A stretch of DNA of 64,000 nt from Spirochaeta thermophila DSM 6578 (GTDB lineage: Bacteria > Spirochaetota > Spirochaetia > Winmispirales > Winmispiraceae): positions 1,116,001 through 1,180,000 of the forward strand of contig NC_017583.1 in NCBI RefSeq assembly GCF_000184345.1, read 5' to 3'. Position 1 is the first letter of the stretch; every line of letters starts with the position of its first letter. The translations under genes and the position numbers were made by a program. Below the pieces are notes generated by a model, which was given only the letters and a program-made list of their open reading frames with translations, was not told the origin of the DNA and searched no databases. Below, piece after piece: positions 33,046-41,960 of the stretch.

Positions 33046-33713
33046 ACCTGGTGCATAGACTGGTCCCGGTACGGCACGTGATCATCAGCGTGGCCGACAA
33101 GAGCGGACTTCCGGAGTTCGTTCGGGCGCTCGTCCGCCTCGCACCCGATGTGCGCATCTATTCGACAGGAGGGACCGCGCGTCTCGTAGCCGAGGTGTTG
33201 GGGGAAGCCTCCTCCCATCATCTCGTCCCCATCTCCTCGTATACGGGGCAGCCCGAGATGCAGGGAGGGTTGGTGAAGACCCTCGACTTCAAGATCTACA
33301 TGGGGCTCCTTTCGGAGACCTACAACGAGGAGCACCGGAAGGACATGGCCCGTACCGGCGCGGTCCCTTTCGATATGGTGGTGGTGAACCTCTACCCCTT
33401 CGAGAAGGCGGTGTCCGAGGCAGGGGCCACGCTAGAGGACGGAAGGACCCACATCGACATCGGCGGCCCCTGTATGCTCAGGGCCGCGGCCAAGAACTTC
33501 CTCCGGGTGGCTGCGGTGAGCGATCCTTCACAGTACGGACGCGTGCTCGAGGACCTCGAGGTCCACACAGGGGCGACCAGCTACGAACTCCGGCTCTCGC
33601 TCGCACGTGAGGTCTTCGCCCGCACCTCGGCCTATGATCGGGCCATTGCCCGGTTTCTTGAGCATGTGCCCGCAACCTTCGAGGATTCCCCGTACGAGGA
33701 GCCGGAGGCATGA
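33027..33713 (+). CDS. purH: IMP cyclohydrolase (PurH N-terminal half as a separate protein)
   Basis: 228 residues, covering only the MGS-like IMP cyclohydrolase domain of PurH. Family landmarks are IISVADKSGLPEFVRALV, IYSTGGTARLV, GGLVKTLDFKIYMGLL (usually GGRVKTLHP), VVVNLYPFEKAV and IDIGGPCMLRAAAKNF. It closes the purine ring from FAICAR to IMP. It overlaps folE2 by 19 nt and couples to the transformylase gene by ATGA, so the two halves are still made together. A separate cyclohydrolase subunit is unusual in bacteria, where PurH is normally one chain. Confidence 0.9.
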   Translation: MELNRVNLVHRLVPVRHVIISVADKSGLPEFVRALVRLAPDVRIYSTGGTARLVAEVLGEASSHHLVPISSYTGQPEMQGGLVKTLDFKIYMGLLSETYNEEHRKDMARTGAVPFDMVVVNLYPFEKAVSEAGATLEDGRTHIDIGGPCMLRAAAKNFLRVAAVSDPSQYGRVLEDLEVHTGATSYELRLSLAREVFARTSAYDRAIARFLEHVPATFEDSPYEEPEA

Positions 33714-34966
33714 AGGACTACCGTGAACTCAAGAGGATGTATCGAACGATTCAGGAGGATCCCTTCCCGCCTCGGATAGAGCTCGCCTTCGTCAATGAGG
33801 GGGAACGGTACACCCTCATCTACGAGAAGGTGAGCTGGACCATAGAGGGCGAGGACCGAGGCCTCAGGTACGGAGAGAATCCCGATCAGCCTGCGGCCAT
33901 GTACCGCCTCGTGAACGGTGCGGTCTCCCTCGGGTCGGTGGAGGTGTTCGCCGACGGTGCATGGCTCTCGAGCGACGTGGAGCTCCTGCAGTCGGGGAAA
34001 CACCCCGGCAAGATCAACATCACCGATGTGGACAGCGCCCTCCACATCCTCCGCTACCTCCAGGAGAGGCCGTGCTGCGTGATCGTGAAGCACAACAATC
34101 CTTCAGGCGTGGCGGTGGCCGACAGCCTCGCGGAGGCCTATACCAAGGCCTACTTCGCGGACAGGATCGCGGCCTTCGGTGGAGCGGTGGTGCTCAACCG
34201 AGCCGTCGATCGCCAGACGGCCGAGGAGATCGCCCGTACGTACTGCGAGGTGGTGGCGGCGCCCGACTACGAGGGTGAGGCCCTCGACCTTCTCAAGACC
34301 CGGAAGAACCTGCGGATCATGCGCATCTCGAGGATGGAGAATCTCCGGGAGTTCGCCTTCAGACGATACATCGACTTCACCTCACTTCTGGACGGAGGGC
34401 TCATCCTCCAGGCCTCTTTCGCTTCTTCCGTTCGAACCGCCGAGGACTTTTTCCCGGCGGTGGCCGAGCATCAGGGGGTGCGCTACGAGATCGAGCGAAA
34501 ACCCACCGAAAAGGAGCTCGAGGACATGCTCTTCGGGTGGTTCGTGGAGACCGGGGTGACGAGCAATTCGGTCATCTATGTGAAGGATGGTGTCACGGTG
34601 GGGATAGGGACCGGTGAGCAGGACAGGGTGGGGGTGGCGATGATCGCCAGGGACAAGGCCTACGTGAAGATGGCCGACCGGCTCTGTTGGCAACGGTTCG
34701 GAGTGAGCTGGTACGAGCTTGACGACGAGACGAAACGCCGCGAAATTTGGGAGGAGGTGGAAGAGGCGAGGGGTGGCCTCGAGGGGGCGATCATGGTGTC
34801 CGATGCCTTCTTCCCCTTCAGGGATGGAGTCGATGTGGGGATCCGCGAGGGGATCACCGGTGTGGTCCAGCCCGGTGGTTCGCTCAGGGATCATGAGGTG
34901 ATCCAGGCCTGCAACGAGGCGGGGGTTACCATGGTCTTCACAGGCCAGCGGTGTTTCCGCCACTAG
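33710..34966 (+). CDS. purH: AICAR transformylase (PurH C-terminal half as a separate protein)
   Basis: 418 residues. The active-site motif CCVIVKHNNPSGVAVA holds the catalytic Lys and His, and LRYGENPDQPAAMYR, AFGGAVVLNR, IGTGEQDRVGVA and VVQPGGSLRDHEVI are typical of the transformylase domain. It transfers a formyl group from 10-formyl-THF to AICAR. Its start ATG lies in the stop of the cyclohydrolase gene (ATGA). The N-terminal 60 residues (KDYRELKRMYRTIQEDPFP) are not part of the fused enzyme and may be a docking segment. Confidence 0.9.
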   Translation: MKDYRELKRMYRTIQEDPFPPRIELAFVNEGERYTLIYEKVSWTIEGEDRGLRYGENPDQPAAMYRLVNGAVSLGSVEVFADGAWLSSDVELLQSGKHPGKINITDVDSALHILRYLQERPCCVIVKHNNPSGVAVADSLAEAYTKAYFADRIAAFGGAVVLNRAVDRQTAEEIARTYCEVVAAPDYEGEALDLLKTRKNLRIMRISRMENLREFAFRRYIDFTSLLDGGLILQASFASSVRTAEDFFPAVAEHQGVRYEIERKPTEKELEDMLFGWFVETGVTSNSVIYVKDGVTVGIGTGEQDRVGVAMIARDKAYVKMADRLCWQRFGVSWYELDDETKRREIWEEVEEARGGLEGAIMVSDAFFPFRDGVDVGIREGITGVVQPGGSLRDHEVIQACNEAGVTMVFTGQRCFRH

Positions 34967-34975
34967 GGGAGCGAG

Positions 34976-36322
34976 ATGAGAACCTATTGGGTGGAGACCT
35001 ACGGGTGCCAGATGAACAAGGCCGAGTCCGAGGCCCTCATACGGGATCTCGAGGAGGCGGGATGGGGACGTGCCTCAGCTCCGGAAGAGGCAGACGTGGT
35101 GGTGCTCAACACCTGCACAGTGCGCCAGACCGCTGAGGAACGAATCGCGGGGCGGCTCGGTTACTACAGGTATCTCAAGAAGCACGGGAGGTTCATCCTG
35201 GTCCTCATGGGGTGCATGGCGGAGCGCATGAAGGAGGAAGTGCTCGAAGCGTTCCCCCATGTGGACGTGGTGGTCGGTACCTTCCAGAAGAACTCCTTCG
35301 TCCGGCTCCTCAGGGAGCGGGCCGAGGATCTCACCCTCCTCCAGCAGCTTCTCCTCACCGAGGAGGACGAGTACAGCTTCGAGAAGCTCCATCACAGCGG
35401 ACTGGGGTTCAAGGCCTTCGTCCCCATCATGCACGGGTGCAACAACTTCTGTTCATACTGCATCGTCCCTTATGTGAGAGGGCGTGAGATTTCGCGGCGC
35501 CCTTCCGAGATATTTGAGGAGATAGAGGCCCTCCTCGAGAAGGGTGTGAGGGAGATCACGCTCCTTGGTCAGAACGTGAACTCCTACCGCTTCACGTGGG
35601 AGGGGAAAGAGATGCGATTTGCCGGCCTCCTCAGGGAGATCGTCCATAGATTCCCCGAGCTTCCGTGGCTCAGGTTCCTCACCTCACATCCCAAGGATCT
35701 CTCCGAGGAGCTGATCGAGGTGATGAGCGCTTCTTCTTCTATCTGCAAACACCTTCACCTGCCTGTGCAGCACGGCTCCAACCGGATCCTCGGGGCCATG
35801 AACCGCCGCTACACCAGGGAGCACTATCTGAACCTGGTCGAGAGGATCCGCACCGCGATGCCCGGGATAGCCCTCACTACGGACATCCTCGTGGGCTTTC
35901 CGGGGGAGACGGAGGAGGATCTGGAGCTCACCCTCGACCTCATGCGTCGGGTTCGCTTCGCCGATGCATATACGTACTACTACAACCCACGGAAGGGAAC
36001 CCGGGCGTACGAATGGGGAGACCCCATCCCTCTCGAGGTGAAGAAGGAACGGTTGGGTCGGGTGATCAGACTTCAGAGGGAGCTCTCCCTGGAGTGGAAG
36101 CAGAGGAAGATAGGGCGGATGGTGGATGTCCTGGTGGAAGAGGTGAGCAGGAAGCGGGAAGACGAGGTGCTCGCCCGGACGGAGCAGGACGAAATGGTGG
36201 TCTTCCCGGCTCCCCCTGAGAGGATCGGTCGTTTCGCCCACGTGCAACTCGTGTCCCTTGAGGGAAACACATTCAGAGCCAAGGAGGTGATACGATGCCT
36301 TGGAGATTCATCCTCACGATAG
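34976..36322 (+). CDS. miaB: tRNA-2-methylthio-N6-dimethylallyladenosine synthase MiaB
   Basis: 448 residues. The MTTase domain (YWVETYGCQMNKAESE, LNTCTVRQTAEERI, LMGCMAERMKEE) holds three Cys for the auxiliary cluster; the radical SAM motif is GCNNFCSYCIVPYVRGRE. LLGQNVNSYR and the C-terminal TRAM region (residues about 375-440) point to MiaB rather than RimO or MtaB. It adds the methylthio group at A37 of tRNAs that read U-initial codons. The last 28 nt hold the ribosome site and start of the lapA-like gene. Confidence 0.94.
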   Translation: MRTYWVETYGCQMNKAESEALIRDLEEAGWGRASAPEEADVVVLNTCTVRQTAEERIAGRLGYYRYLKKHGRFILVLMGCMAERMKEEVLEAFPHVDVVVGTFQKNSFVRLLRERAEDLTLLQQLLLTEEDEYSFEKLHHSGLGFKAFVPIMHGCNNFCSYCIVPYVRGREISRRPSEIFEEIEALLEKGVREITLLGQNVNSYRFTWEGKEMRFAGLLREIVHRFPELPWLRFLTSHPKDLSEELIEVMSASSSICKHLHLPVQHGSNRILGAMNRRYTREHYLNLVERIRTAMPGIALTTDILVGFPGETEEDLELTLDLMRRVRFADAYTYYYNPRKGTRAYEWGDPIPLEVKKERLGRVIRLQRELSLEWKQRKIGRMVDVLVEEVSRKREDEVLARTEQDEMVVFPAPPERIGRFAHVQLVSLEGNTFRAKEVIRCLGDSSSR

Positions 36323-36564
36323 TGCTCCTCATCCTGGTCCTCGTGTTCGTAGGTCTCAACCTCGACAACAGGACCACGATCTCGTTCGGCGTGTACACCC
36401 TGGAGGATGTACGGGTGGCCTTCGCTTTGAGTTTCGCCTTCTTCCTGGGTGTCGTGGTGACGATTCCCTTTACTCTTCTCCGGCGGGGCCGAAAAGAGAA
36501 GAAGGGGAGTTCAGGCGATGATTCCAGGAAGGAGACATCCGGCGAGGTTCCGGAGAAGAGGTAG
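36295..36564 (+). CDS. LapA/DUF1049 small membrane protein
   Basis: 89 residues. Two membrane helices (about 3-22 and 44-63) flank the family core NLDNRTTISFGVYTLEDVRVA. A charged cytoplasmic tail (RRGRKEKKGSSGDDSRKE) follows. In E. coli LapA assists lipopolysaccharide homeostasis, but this protein is a short form common in bacteria without known function. A near-perfect Shine-Dalgarno (AAGGAGGTGA, 36281-36290) lies inside miaB. Its 3' end overlaps the SPOR gene by 47 nt. Confidence 0.85.
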   Translation: MPWRFILTIVLLILVLVFVGLNLDNRTTISFGVYTLEDVRVAFALSFAFFLGVVVTIPFTLLRRGRKEKKGSSGDDSRKETSGEVPEKR

Positions 36565-37441
36565 GCTGTACACTCTTGTGCTGGGACTCCTCCTCTGGTG
36601 CGTCCCACCGGGGGGGCTGTTGCCTGCCGAGGGAGTGGGTGCGGTTTCGCGGGAGCAGATTCTTGCACTGGAGCTCTCGGGCGATCTGGAAGGAGCACTC
36701 GCAGCCCTCACTCGGAGGTATTCGGTCTCCCGCGATCCTGTCGATCTCTTTGGGATAGCTCGCCTCACTTACGAGCTGGGGGATTTCGTCCTTGCGGAAT
36801 CGAGGACGCGGGAACTCCTCTCTCAGGATGTCTCCACCGTGATCAAACGGGATGCGCTCTTGCTCCTCGCTCATATCTATCTCGCCACGGGGCGCTTCGA
36901 GGATGCCCATGCCCTCACGACGGCCCTTCTCGATCTGTCCGATCCTACCCCCGCTCTCCTGTATACGGCCTTTCTCGCGAGCCTCTTGAATGGTGAGGGG
37001 ACGTCGGCGGAGAGGATCAGGGACCGTTTGGAAGAGCTGTTTCCGGAGAGTCCCGAGTCGGTGCTCGTGAGAGGGCTTTCCGCTTCACACGCCGAGATTT
37101 CCTGGTATCCTTCGTACATGCTTTCCCTGGGCGAAGGGGTGACCATGTCCCCCGCCGGGAGCACCGGGGAGCAGGCGACTACGGATGAGGAGGGAGGGCT
37201 GCGGGTTGGGATCCAGGTGGGGTCCTTCCTCGAACGAAAGAACGCTCAGGAGATGGTGGACATCCTCGGGGAAAAGGGCTTCACGGCACTGATAGTCGAG
37301 GCCGTGAGGGATGGGAGGACCTTCTTCCGCGTGCTCCTTCCTGTGGAGGCCCAGACTCCCTCTCTCACCCAGGAGAGAGCCCAGGAGATCCTGGTCTCCC
37401 TCAAGGACCAGCGCATCGAGGGGTTCGTCGTGTTCTATTGA
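36518..37441 (+). CDS. Exported TPR and SPOR-domain protein
   Basis: 307 residues. A signal peptide (about 16-36) is followed by TPR-like helices (about 50-190) and a C-terminal SPOR domain (about 230-307; LRVGIQVGSFLERKNAQEMV, LGEKGFTALIVEAVRDGRT, FFRVLLPVE). SPOR domains bind glycan strands stripped of peptides at division sites and so depend on amidases such as the one at 5798. The upstream ribosome site GGGGAG lies within the lapA-like gene. The 3' end overlaps the convergent lipoprotein gene by 7 nt. Confidence 0.85.
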   Translation: MIPGRRHPARFRRRGRLYTLVLGLLLWCVPPGGLLPAEGVGAVSREQILALELSGDLEGALAALTRRYSVSRDPVDLFGIARLTYELGDFVLAESRTRELLSQDVSTVIKRDALLLLAHIYLATGRFEDAHALTTALLDLSDPTPALLYTAFLASLLNGEGTSAERIRDRLEELFPESPESVLVRGLSASHAEISWYPSYMLSLGEGVTMSPAGSTGEQATTDEEGGLRVGIQVGSFLERKNAQEMVDILGEKGFTALIVEAVRDGRTFFRVLLPVEAQTPSLTQERAQEILVSLKDQRIEGFVVFY

Positions 37442-38979
37442 GGGGTGGGGGCAGGGGTCTCCCGCTGTTCCCTGATGATCTGCTGAAGGGTGATGGGAAC
37501 GGCGGAGGGGAGTGGTTCCACCCCGAAGGGGGTGAGGCGGATGGGCAGGAGCACGAGTTCCTTCTTCACGCCCAGCGGCACGGTCTCTTCCTTCGATGAT
37601 GTCACGAGGAATAGTCTGTGCGTCGGGGGGGTATGTCGTTCCTCGAAGAGGAGGAACTCGAGGATCGTGTGTTCCTTGATCGCATAGGTGGTGAAGAATC
37701 CGGAGAGGCTCTTGTCTTCGGTGTGCCATGTGAGACGGGAGGGATCGGAAAAGATCACCTGTCCTCCCGTGGTTTCGTTCGTGAACACACCGGAGAGGTG
37801 CAGGGGACGAGGAGAGATGGGAGAGCGGGAGAAGAAGGCCCTCTGGAGTCCTTCCGTGAAGCGGGAATAGGTCCCGTTCCAGGGGGATGGATCCCGTATC
37901 TCGGGTGTGGTGATCGATATCTGTATGGTGTTCGCATCCTGGAGTGAGAGGTAGATCGATATGGAAAGGCCAGGGAGTGTCTTGTTCTGTGCGATGATGG
38001 AGATCCCCCGGTAGAAGTTCTTGATCGAGTTCTGCCACAGGTAGATCTCCTGGATGTCCTCGCGATAGAAGGATATCTCCCTGTTCTCGTAGTCGAGCAC
38101 GAGGAATGTTTCCTCGTGGGTTTCTTCCTTGAACCACGGCCCGGCCACGAAAGTGGCGATGGCTTCGGCGGTTCCCTCGAAGAGGCGTCGGAGTTCTTCC
38201 GAGGTATCGCCCCGGTGCTCCAGGGCTCGTTCTTCCGTGGCGCGCACGGTGTAAACCTCCTGGAAGACATCCCACTCGTACGTCGTGATGGTCTGGATGA
38301 TCGTGCCGCCCTCGTCGGTGCGTTCCGTGGTCACACGTACCGGGAAGGCCTGGCCGGTGGTTTGACCCTCGGCGTAGGCCGTGGAACGCTCATGGCGCAC
38401 TATCTCCACCTTTCCCTGAGTGGTGATGGAAAGGACGGATCTGTAAGAGAGGGAGAGCCCCCACGGAGAGAGGGTCCTGCGGAAGATCTGGAGATTGAGG
38501 TCTCCTGTTTCCGTGATACCCTGGACCACGAGTTCGGGGGTGTGGTCTCCCGTGAGATCGATTGCCTCCATCGAGAAGAAGTAGGGACTCGTCATGGGAA
38601 GCGAGGTCTTCCACACTTCCCGGTAGACATCACGGATACTGTCGTAGTCCGCGACCGAGAGGGTGATGGGGGTGGCCGGTTGGGGGCTGGTCTTGTATGC
38701 CACGAGTTGTTCCTCTTCACCATCCATATCGAGCTGTACAGTGAGCACGGTGATGACCTGTGATGATTCGGGAAGGGAGATGTAGGGCTTGGCGAAGAGG
38801 CCTTCGCTTTCCTGTTCGTTCGGGTGCTCCTGAGGAGAGAGGGAGACGAAGCGTGTTTCCTGCTCGAGAATGGGGAGGGATCCTGGTGAGGATCTCCTTC
38901 CGCCCGGCGTGGGGGCACAGGAGAGAAGGAGGAGAAAGACGATGAGCGACATGATCTGCAGGAGTCTCGTGGCGTGCAT
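37435..38979 (-). CDS. Spirochaete lipoprotein of unknown function
   Basis: 514 residues. The signal peptide ends in a lipobox (FLLLLSC), so it is a lipoprotein. The mature part has VLTVQLDMDGEEEQLVAYKT and EAIDLTGDHTPELVVQGIT, which look like FG-GAP or dockerin-like calcium-binding turns, then long beta-rich stretches (QEIYLWQNSIKNFYRGISII, YSRFTEGLQRAFFSR). Treponemes have large adhesin-like lipoproteins (pallilysin-related) of broadly similar design, but the HExxH zinc motif is absent, so no protease function is claimed. The ATG has no Shine-Dalgarno; a promoter ends 6 nt upstream. Confidence 0.6.
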   Translation of the reverse strand: MHATRLLQIMSLIVFLLLLSCAPTPGGRRSSPGSLPILEQETRFVSLSPQEHPNEQESEGLFAKPYISLPESSQVITVLTVQLDMDGEEEQLVAYKTSPQPATPITLSVADYDSIRDVYREVWKTSLPMTSPYFFSMEAIDLTGDHTPELVVQGITETGDLNLQIFRRTLSPWGLSLSYRSVLSITTQGKVEIVRHERSTAYAEGQTTGQAFPVRVTTERTDEGGTIIQTITTYEWDVFQEVYTVRATEERALEHRGDTSEELRRLFEGTAEAIATFVAGPWFKEETHEETFLVLDYENREISFYREDIQEIYLWQNSIKNFYRGISIIAQNKTLPGLSISIYLSLQDANTIQISITTPEIRDPSPWNGTYSRFTEGLQRAFFSRSPISPRPLHLSGVFTNETTGGQVIFSDPSRLTWHTEDKSLSGFFTTYAIKEHTILEFLLFEERHTPPTHRLFLVTSSKEETVPLGVKKELVLLPIRLTPFGVEPLPSAVPITLQQIIREQRETPAPTPQ

Positions 38980-38985
38980 GGGGCT

Positions 38986-39014
38986 ATTCTACGGACTGGA
39001 GAAGCCTTCGCCAA
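38986..39014 (-). promoter_or_regulatory. Sigma-70 promoter of the lipoprotein gene, leaderless candidate
   Basis: On the minus strand, TTGGCG (39014-39009) and TAGAAT (38991-38986), 17-bp spacer. The -10 ends 6 nt before the ATG at 38979, so the mRNA should begin at or beside the start codon. Confidence 0.65.
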
Positions 39015-39022
39015 GGGAGTCT

Positions 39023-39051
39023 TTGACAAAGCCTCTCAAATCTGCAATGAT
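39023..39051 (+). promoter_or_regulatory. Sigma-70 promoter of purB, leaderless candidate
   Basis: TTGACA at 39023-39028 and AATGAT at 39046-39051, 17-bp spacer. The -10 ends 6 nt (TCCCCC) before ATG 39058, with no Shine-Dalgarno. It lies back to back with the lipoprotein promoter, 8 bp away. Confidence 0.65.
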
Positions 39052-39057
39052 TCCCCC

Positions 39058-40491
39058 ATGTCATCGCAGGAGAAATCCCTCTACCTCAATCTCTCCCCGC
39101 TCGACCACAGGTATTACCTGGCCAACAGGGAGCTCTTCGACGAACTCTCCCGATACCTGAGCGAGCAGGGGAATGTCTGGTATCTCCTCAGGGTGGAGGA
39201 GGCGTTGCTCCTCACTCATCTGGAGGAAGCAGGGGTGCTCGACCCCGATCTCGAACGGGCGGTACGGAAGGCCGCCGAGGAGGTGACGCCGGATGAGGTG
39301 TATGAGGAAGAGGCGCAGACACAGCACAACATCCGCGCCCTCGTCAACGTCTACGTGCGTCATCTCCCCGAACAGGTTCGACCCTACGTCCACCTCGGGG
39401 CCACCTCGGTCGACATCATGGATACGGCTGCGGCGCTCCGTTATCGGGATGCGATGCGGCGGGTGGTCCTCCCACTCCTCCTCCAGGTGGAGCGGAGGCT
39501 CATCGAGCTTGCCGAACATGAGGCCGAGACTCCTCAGGTGGGGAGGACACATGGGCAGTATGCGGTGCCCATCACCTTCGGATATGCCGTCGCCGAATAC
39601 GTCTCCCGGCTCGGGAAGTCCATCCTCCGCCTGGAAGAGCTCTCCAGGGATCTGAGAGGGAAACTCTCAGGCGCGGTGGGTGCCTACAACGCCACGAGCC
39701 TTCTGGTGAGGGATCCCCGGGGATTCGAGCGTCGTGTCCTTTCGAGACTCGGGCTCCTCCCCACCGACCATGCCACTCAGCTCGTGGAGCCTGAGTACCT
39801 CCTTCGTCTCCTCCTCGAGCTCAACGTGGCATTCGGGATCCTCGCCAATCTGGCGGATGATCTCAGGCACCTCCAACGATCCGAGATAGGTGAGGTCCAG
39901 GAGGCGTTTGGGGAGAAGCAGGTGGGTTCCTCCACCATGCCGCACAAGCGGAATCCCTGGAACTCGGAACATGTGAAGAGCCTCTGGAAGGCTTTCGCCC
40001 CCAGGGTCCTCACCTTCTACCTGGATCAGATCTCCGAGCATCAGCGGGATCTCACCAATTCCGCTTCGGCGAGGTTCGTGACCGAGTACGTGGCGGGGTT
40101 CGTGGCCGCAGCCGAGAGGATGCGACGTATCCTCGCAGGGCTCAAGGTGCATAGGGACCGGATGCTCCAGCACCTGAAGGAGGGTGGGGGAGCGATGTTG
40201 GCCGAGGCCGCCTATGTCCTCCTTGCCCGGGCGGGCGAATGGAACGGTCACGAGATCGTAAGGAGGGCGACCCTCGAGGCGGAACGCACGGGCAAGTCCT
40301 TCCTCCAGGTGCTCGCCGAGGATCGGATGGTCTGGGAGAAACTGTCCTCCTCGCTTGCGGAGACGGTGGGCGAGGAGCCCGAGACCTTCTTTGCAGAACC
40401 ATGGAGGTATCGCGGCAAGGCCCCGGAACGTGCCCGGGAGCTCGCACGCGAGTTTTCACGGCTCATGGACGAGATAGAGGAGCGCCTATGA
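39058..40491 (+). CDS. purB: Adenylosuccinate lyase
   Basis: 477 residues from ATG 39058. The fumarase/aspartase-superfamily signature GSSTMPHKRNPWNSE and the catalytic THGQYAVPITFG region are present, with LGATSVDIMDTA as the substrate loop. It removes fumarate from SAICAR and from adenylosuccinate, so it acts in both the main and the AMP branches. It is the first gene of purB-guaB-purA-guaA and couples to guaB by ATGA. Start choice follows the absence of any ribosome site and the nearby promoter. Confidence 0.95.
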   Translation: MSSQEKSLYLNLSPLDHRYYLANRELFDELSRYLSEQGNVWYLLRVEEALLLTHLEEAGVLDPDLERAVRKAAEEVTPDEVYEEEAQTQHNIRALVNVYVRHLPEQVRPYVHLGATSVDIMDTAAALRYRDAMRRVVLPLLLQVERRLIELAEHEAETPQVGRTHGQYAVPITFGYAVAEYVSRLGKSILRLEELSRDLRGKLSGAVGAYNATSLLVRDPRGFERRVLSRLGLLPTDHATQLVEPEYLLRLLLELNVAFGILANLADDLRHLQRSEIGEVQEAFGEKQVGSSTMPHKRNPWNSEHVKSLWKAFAPRVLTFYLDQISEHQRDLTNSASARFVTEYVAGFVAAAERMRRILAGLKVHRDRMLQHLKEGGGAMLAEAAYVLLARAGEWNGHEIVRRATLEAERTGKSFLQVLAEDRMVWEKLSSSLAETVGEEPETFFAEPWRYRGKAPERARELAREFSRLMDEIEERL

Positions 40492-41933
40492 ATCAGATGC
40501 AGATGTTCGAAGGACTCAGCTACGACGATATCCTTCTCCTCCCAGGATACGCGGATTTCCTTCCCTCCGAGGCGAGGGTTGAAGTGGAACTCCATCCGCG
40601 GCTCAGGCTCAATATCCCTATTCTTTCTGCTGCGATGGACACGGTCACGGAGAAGGAGATGGCGATCGCCTTGGCCCTGGAAGGCGGGTTGGGGGTCATC
40701 CACCGGAATCTTTCTCCCGAGGAGCAGGCCGGCCAGGTGGCGGCCGTGAAGCGCTACCTCAACTGGATCATAGAGTCGCCTATCACCGTCCGGAAGGGAC
40801 AAACCGTGAGGGAGGCCAAGGCCTTGATGCAGCAGTACAACATCTCCGGCCTCCCGGTGGTGGACGAGAAAGGGACCCTGTGCGGCATTCTCACCGGTCG
40901 GGACCTCCGGTTCGTGAAGGACGAACGGCTGAAGGTGGAAGAGGTGATGACCCCGGACCCGGTGGTGGAGCGGGGAAGACCCACTATCGACCAGGCCCAG
41001 GAGGCGTTCGACCGACACAAGGTGGAGAAGCTCCCCCTCGTGGACGAGACGGGGAAGCTGATCGGTCTCGTGACGGTCAAGGATATAGAGAAGCATCAGA
41101 AACATCCTCGTGCCGCCCTCGATAGTCACGGCCGTCTTCTCGTGGGGGCTGCGGTCTCTCCGGGGGACTTCAGACGGCGCCTCCCGCTTCTCGTGGAGAA
41201 CAGGGTTGACGTGGTGGTGATCGATACGGCGCACGGACATACACGCAACGTCGTCGAGACCGTGAAGGCAATAAAAAAAGAATGGGACATCCCGGTGATC
41301 GCGGGAAATGTGGCGACCGTGGAAGGGACGAAGGCCCTCATCGAAGCCGGCGCCGACATGGTGAAGGTGGGTATCGGCCCCGGTTCCATCTGCACCACGA
41401 GAATCGTGGCGGGGATAGGGGTGCCGCAATTCAGTGCCGTACTCCAGTGTGCGGAGGAGGCTGCGAAGCACGGCGTCCCTGTCATAGCGGACGGGGGTAT
41501 CAAGTATTCGGGGGATATCGTGAAGGCCATTGGGGCCGGTGCCCATGCGGTGATGATCGGGAACCTCTTCGCCGGGCTCAAAGAGGCTCCGGGCAAGGAG
41601 ATCATCTACGAGGGACGTATCTTCAAGAGCTACAGAGGTATGGGATCTCTCGGTGCCATCAGGGAAGGTTCGGGAGATCGGTATCAGATCGGCGAGGGAG
41701 AGGAGCCGGTGCCCGAAGGAGTGGAAGGGAGAGTCCCCTACAAAGGCGAACTCGCCCCCTATCTCCACCAGCTCGTATCTGGTCTGAAGAAGGGGATGGG
41801 GTATTGCGGGTGCCGTACCCTCGAGGATCTCAGATCCTATCGCCGATTCGTGAAGATCACACATGCGGCGCTCAGAGAGAGTCATGTCCACGATGTGACC
41901 GTGACCCAGGAGCCTCCGAACTATTCCCGATAG
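40488..41933 (+). CDS. guaB: IMP dehydrogenase
   Basis: 481 residues. The barrel starts with [15 protein letters not shown] and contains two CBS domains (about 95-210; [20 protein letters not shown] and [14 protein letters not shown]). The catalytic loop [14 protein letters not shown] holds the active-site cysteine, and the flap region [10 protein letters not shown] follows. It oxidises IMP to XMP, the first step to GMP. It overlaps purB as ATGA. Confidence 0.97.
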   Translation: MNQMQMFEGLSYDDILLLPGYADFLPSEARVEVELHPRLRLNIPILSAAMDTVTEKEMAIALALEGGLGVIHRNLSPEEQAGQVAAVKRYLNWIIESPITVRKGQTVREAKALMQQYNISGLPVVDEKGTLCGILTGRDLRFVKDERLKVEEVMTPDPVVERGRPTIDQAQEAFDRHKVEKLPLVDETGKLIGLVTVKDIEKHQKHPRAALDSHGRLLVGAAVSPGDFRRRLPLLVENRVDVVVIDTAHGHTRNVVETVKAIKKEWDIPVIAGNVATVEGTKALIEAGADMVKVGIGPGSICTTRIVAGIGVPQFSAVLQCAEEAAKHGVPVIADGGIKYSGDIVKAIGAGAHAVMIGNLFAGLKEAPGKEIIYEGRIFKSYRGMGSLGAIREGSGDRYQIGEGEEPVPEGVEGRVPYKGELAPYLHQLVSGLKKGMGYCGCRTLEDLRSYRRFVKITHAALRESHVHDVTVTQEPPNYSR

Positions 41934-41960
41934 CACGAGAAAAAAGAGAGAGGAGCGACG

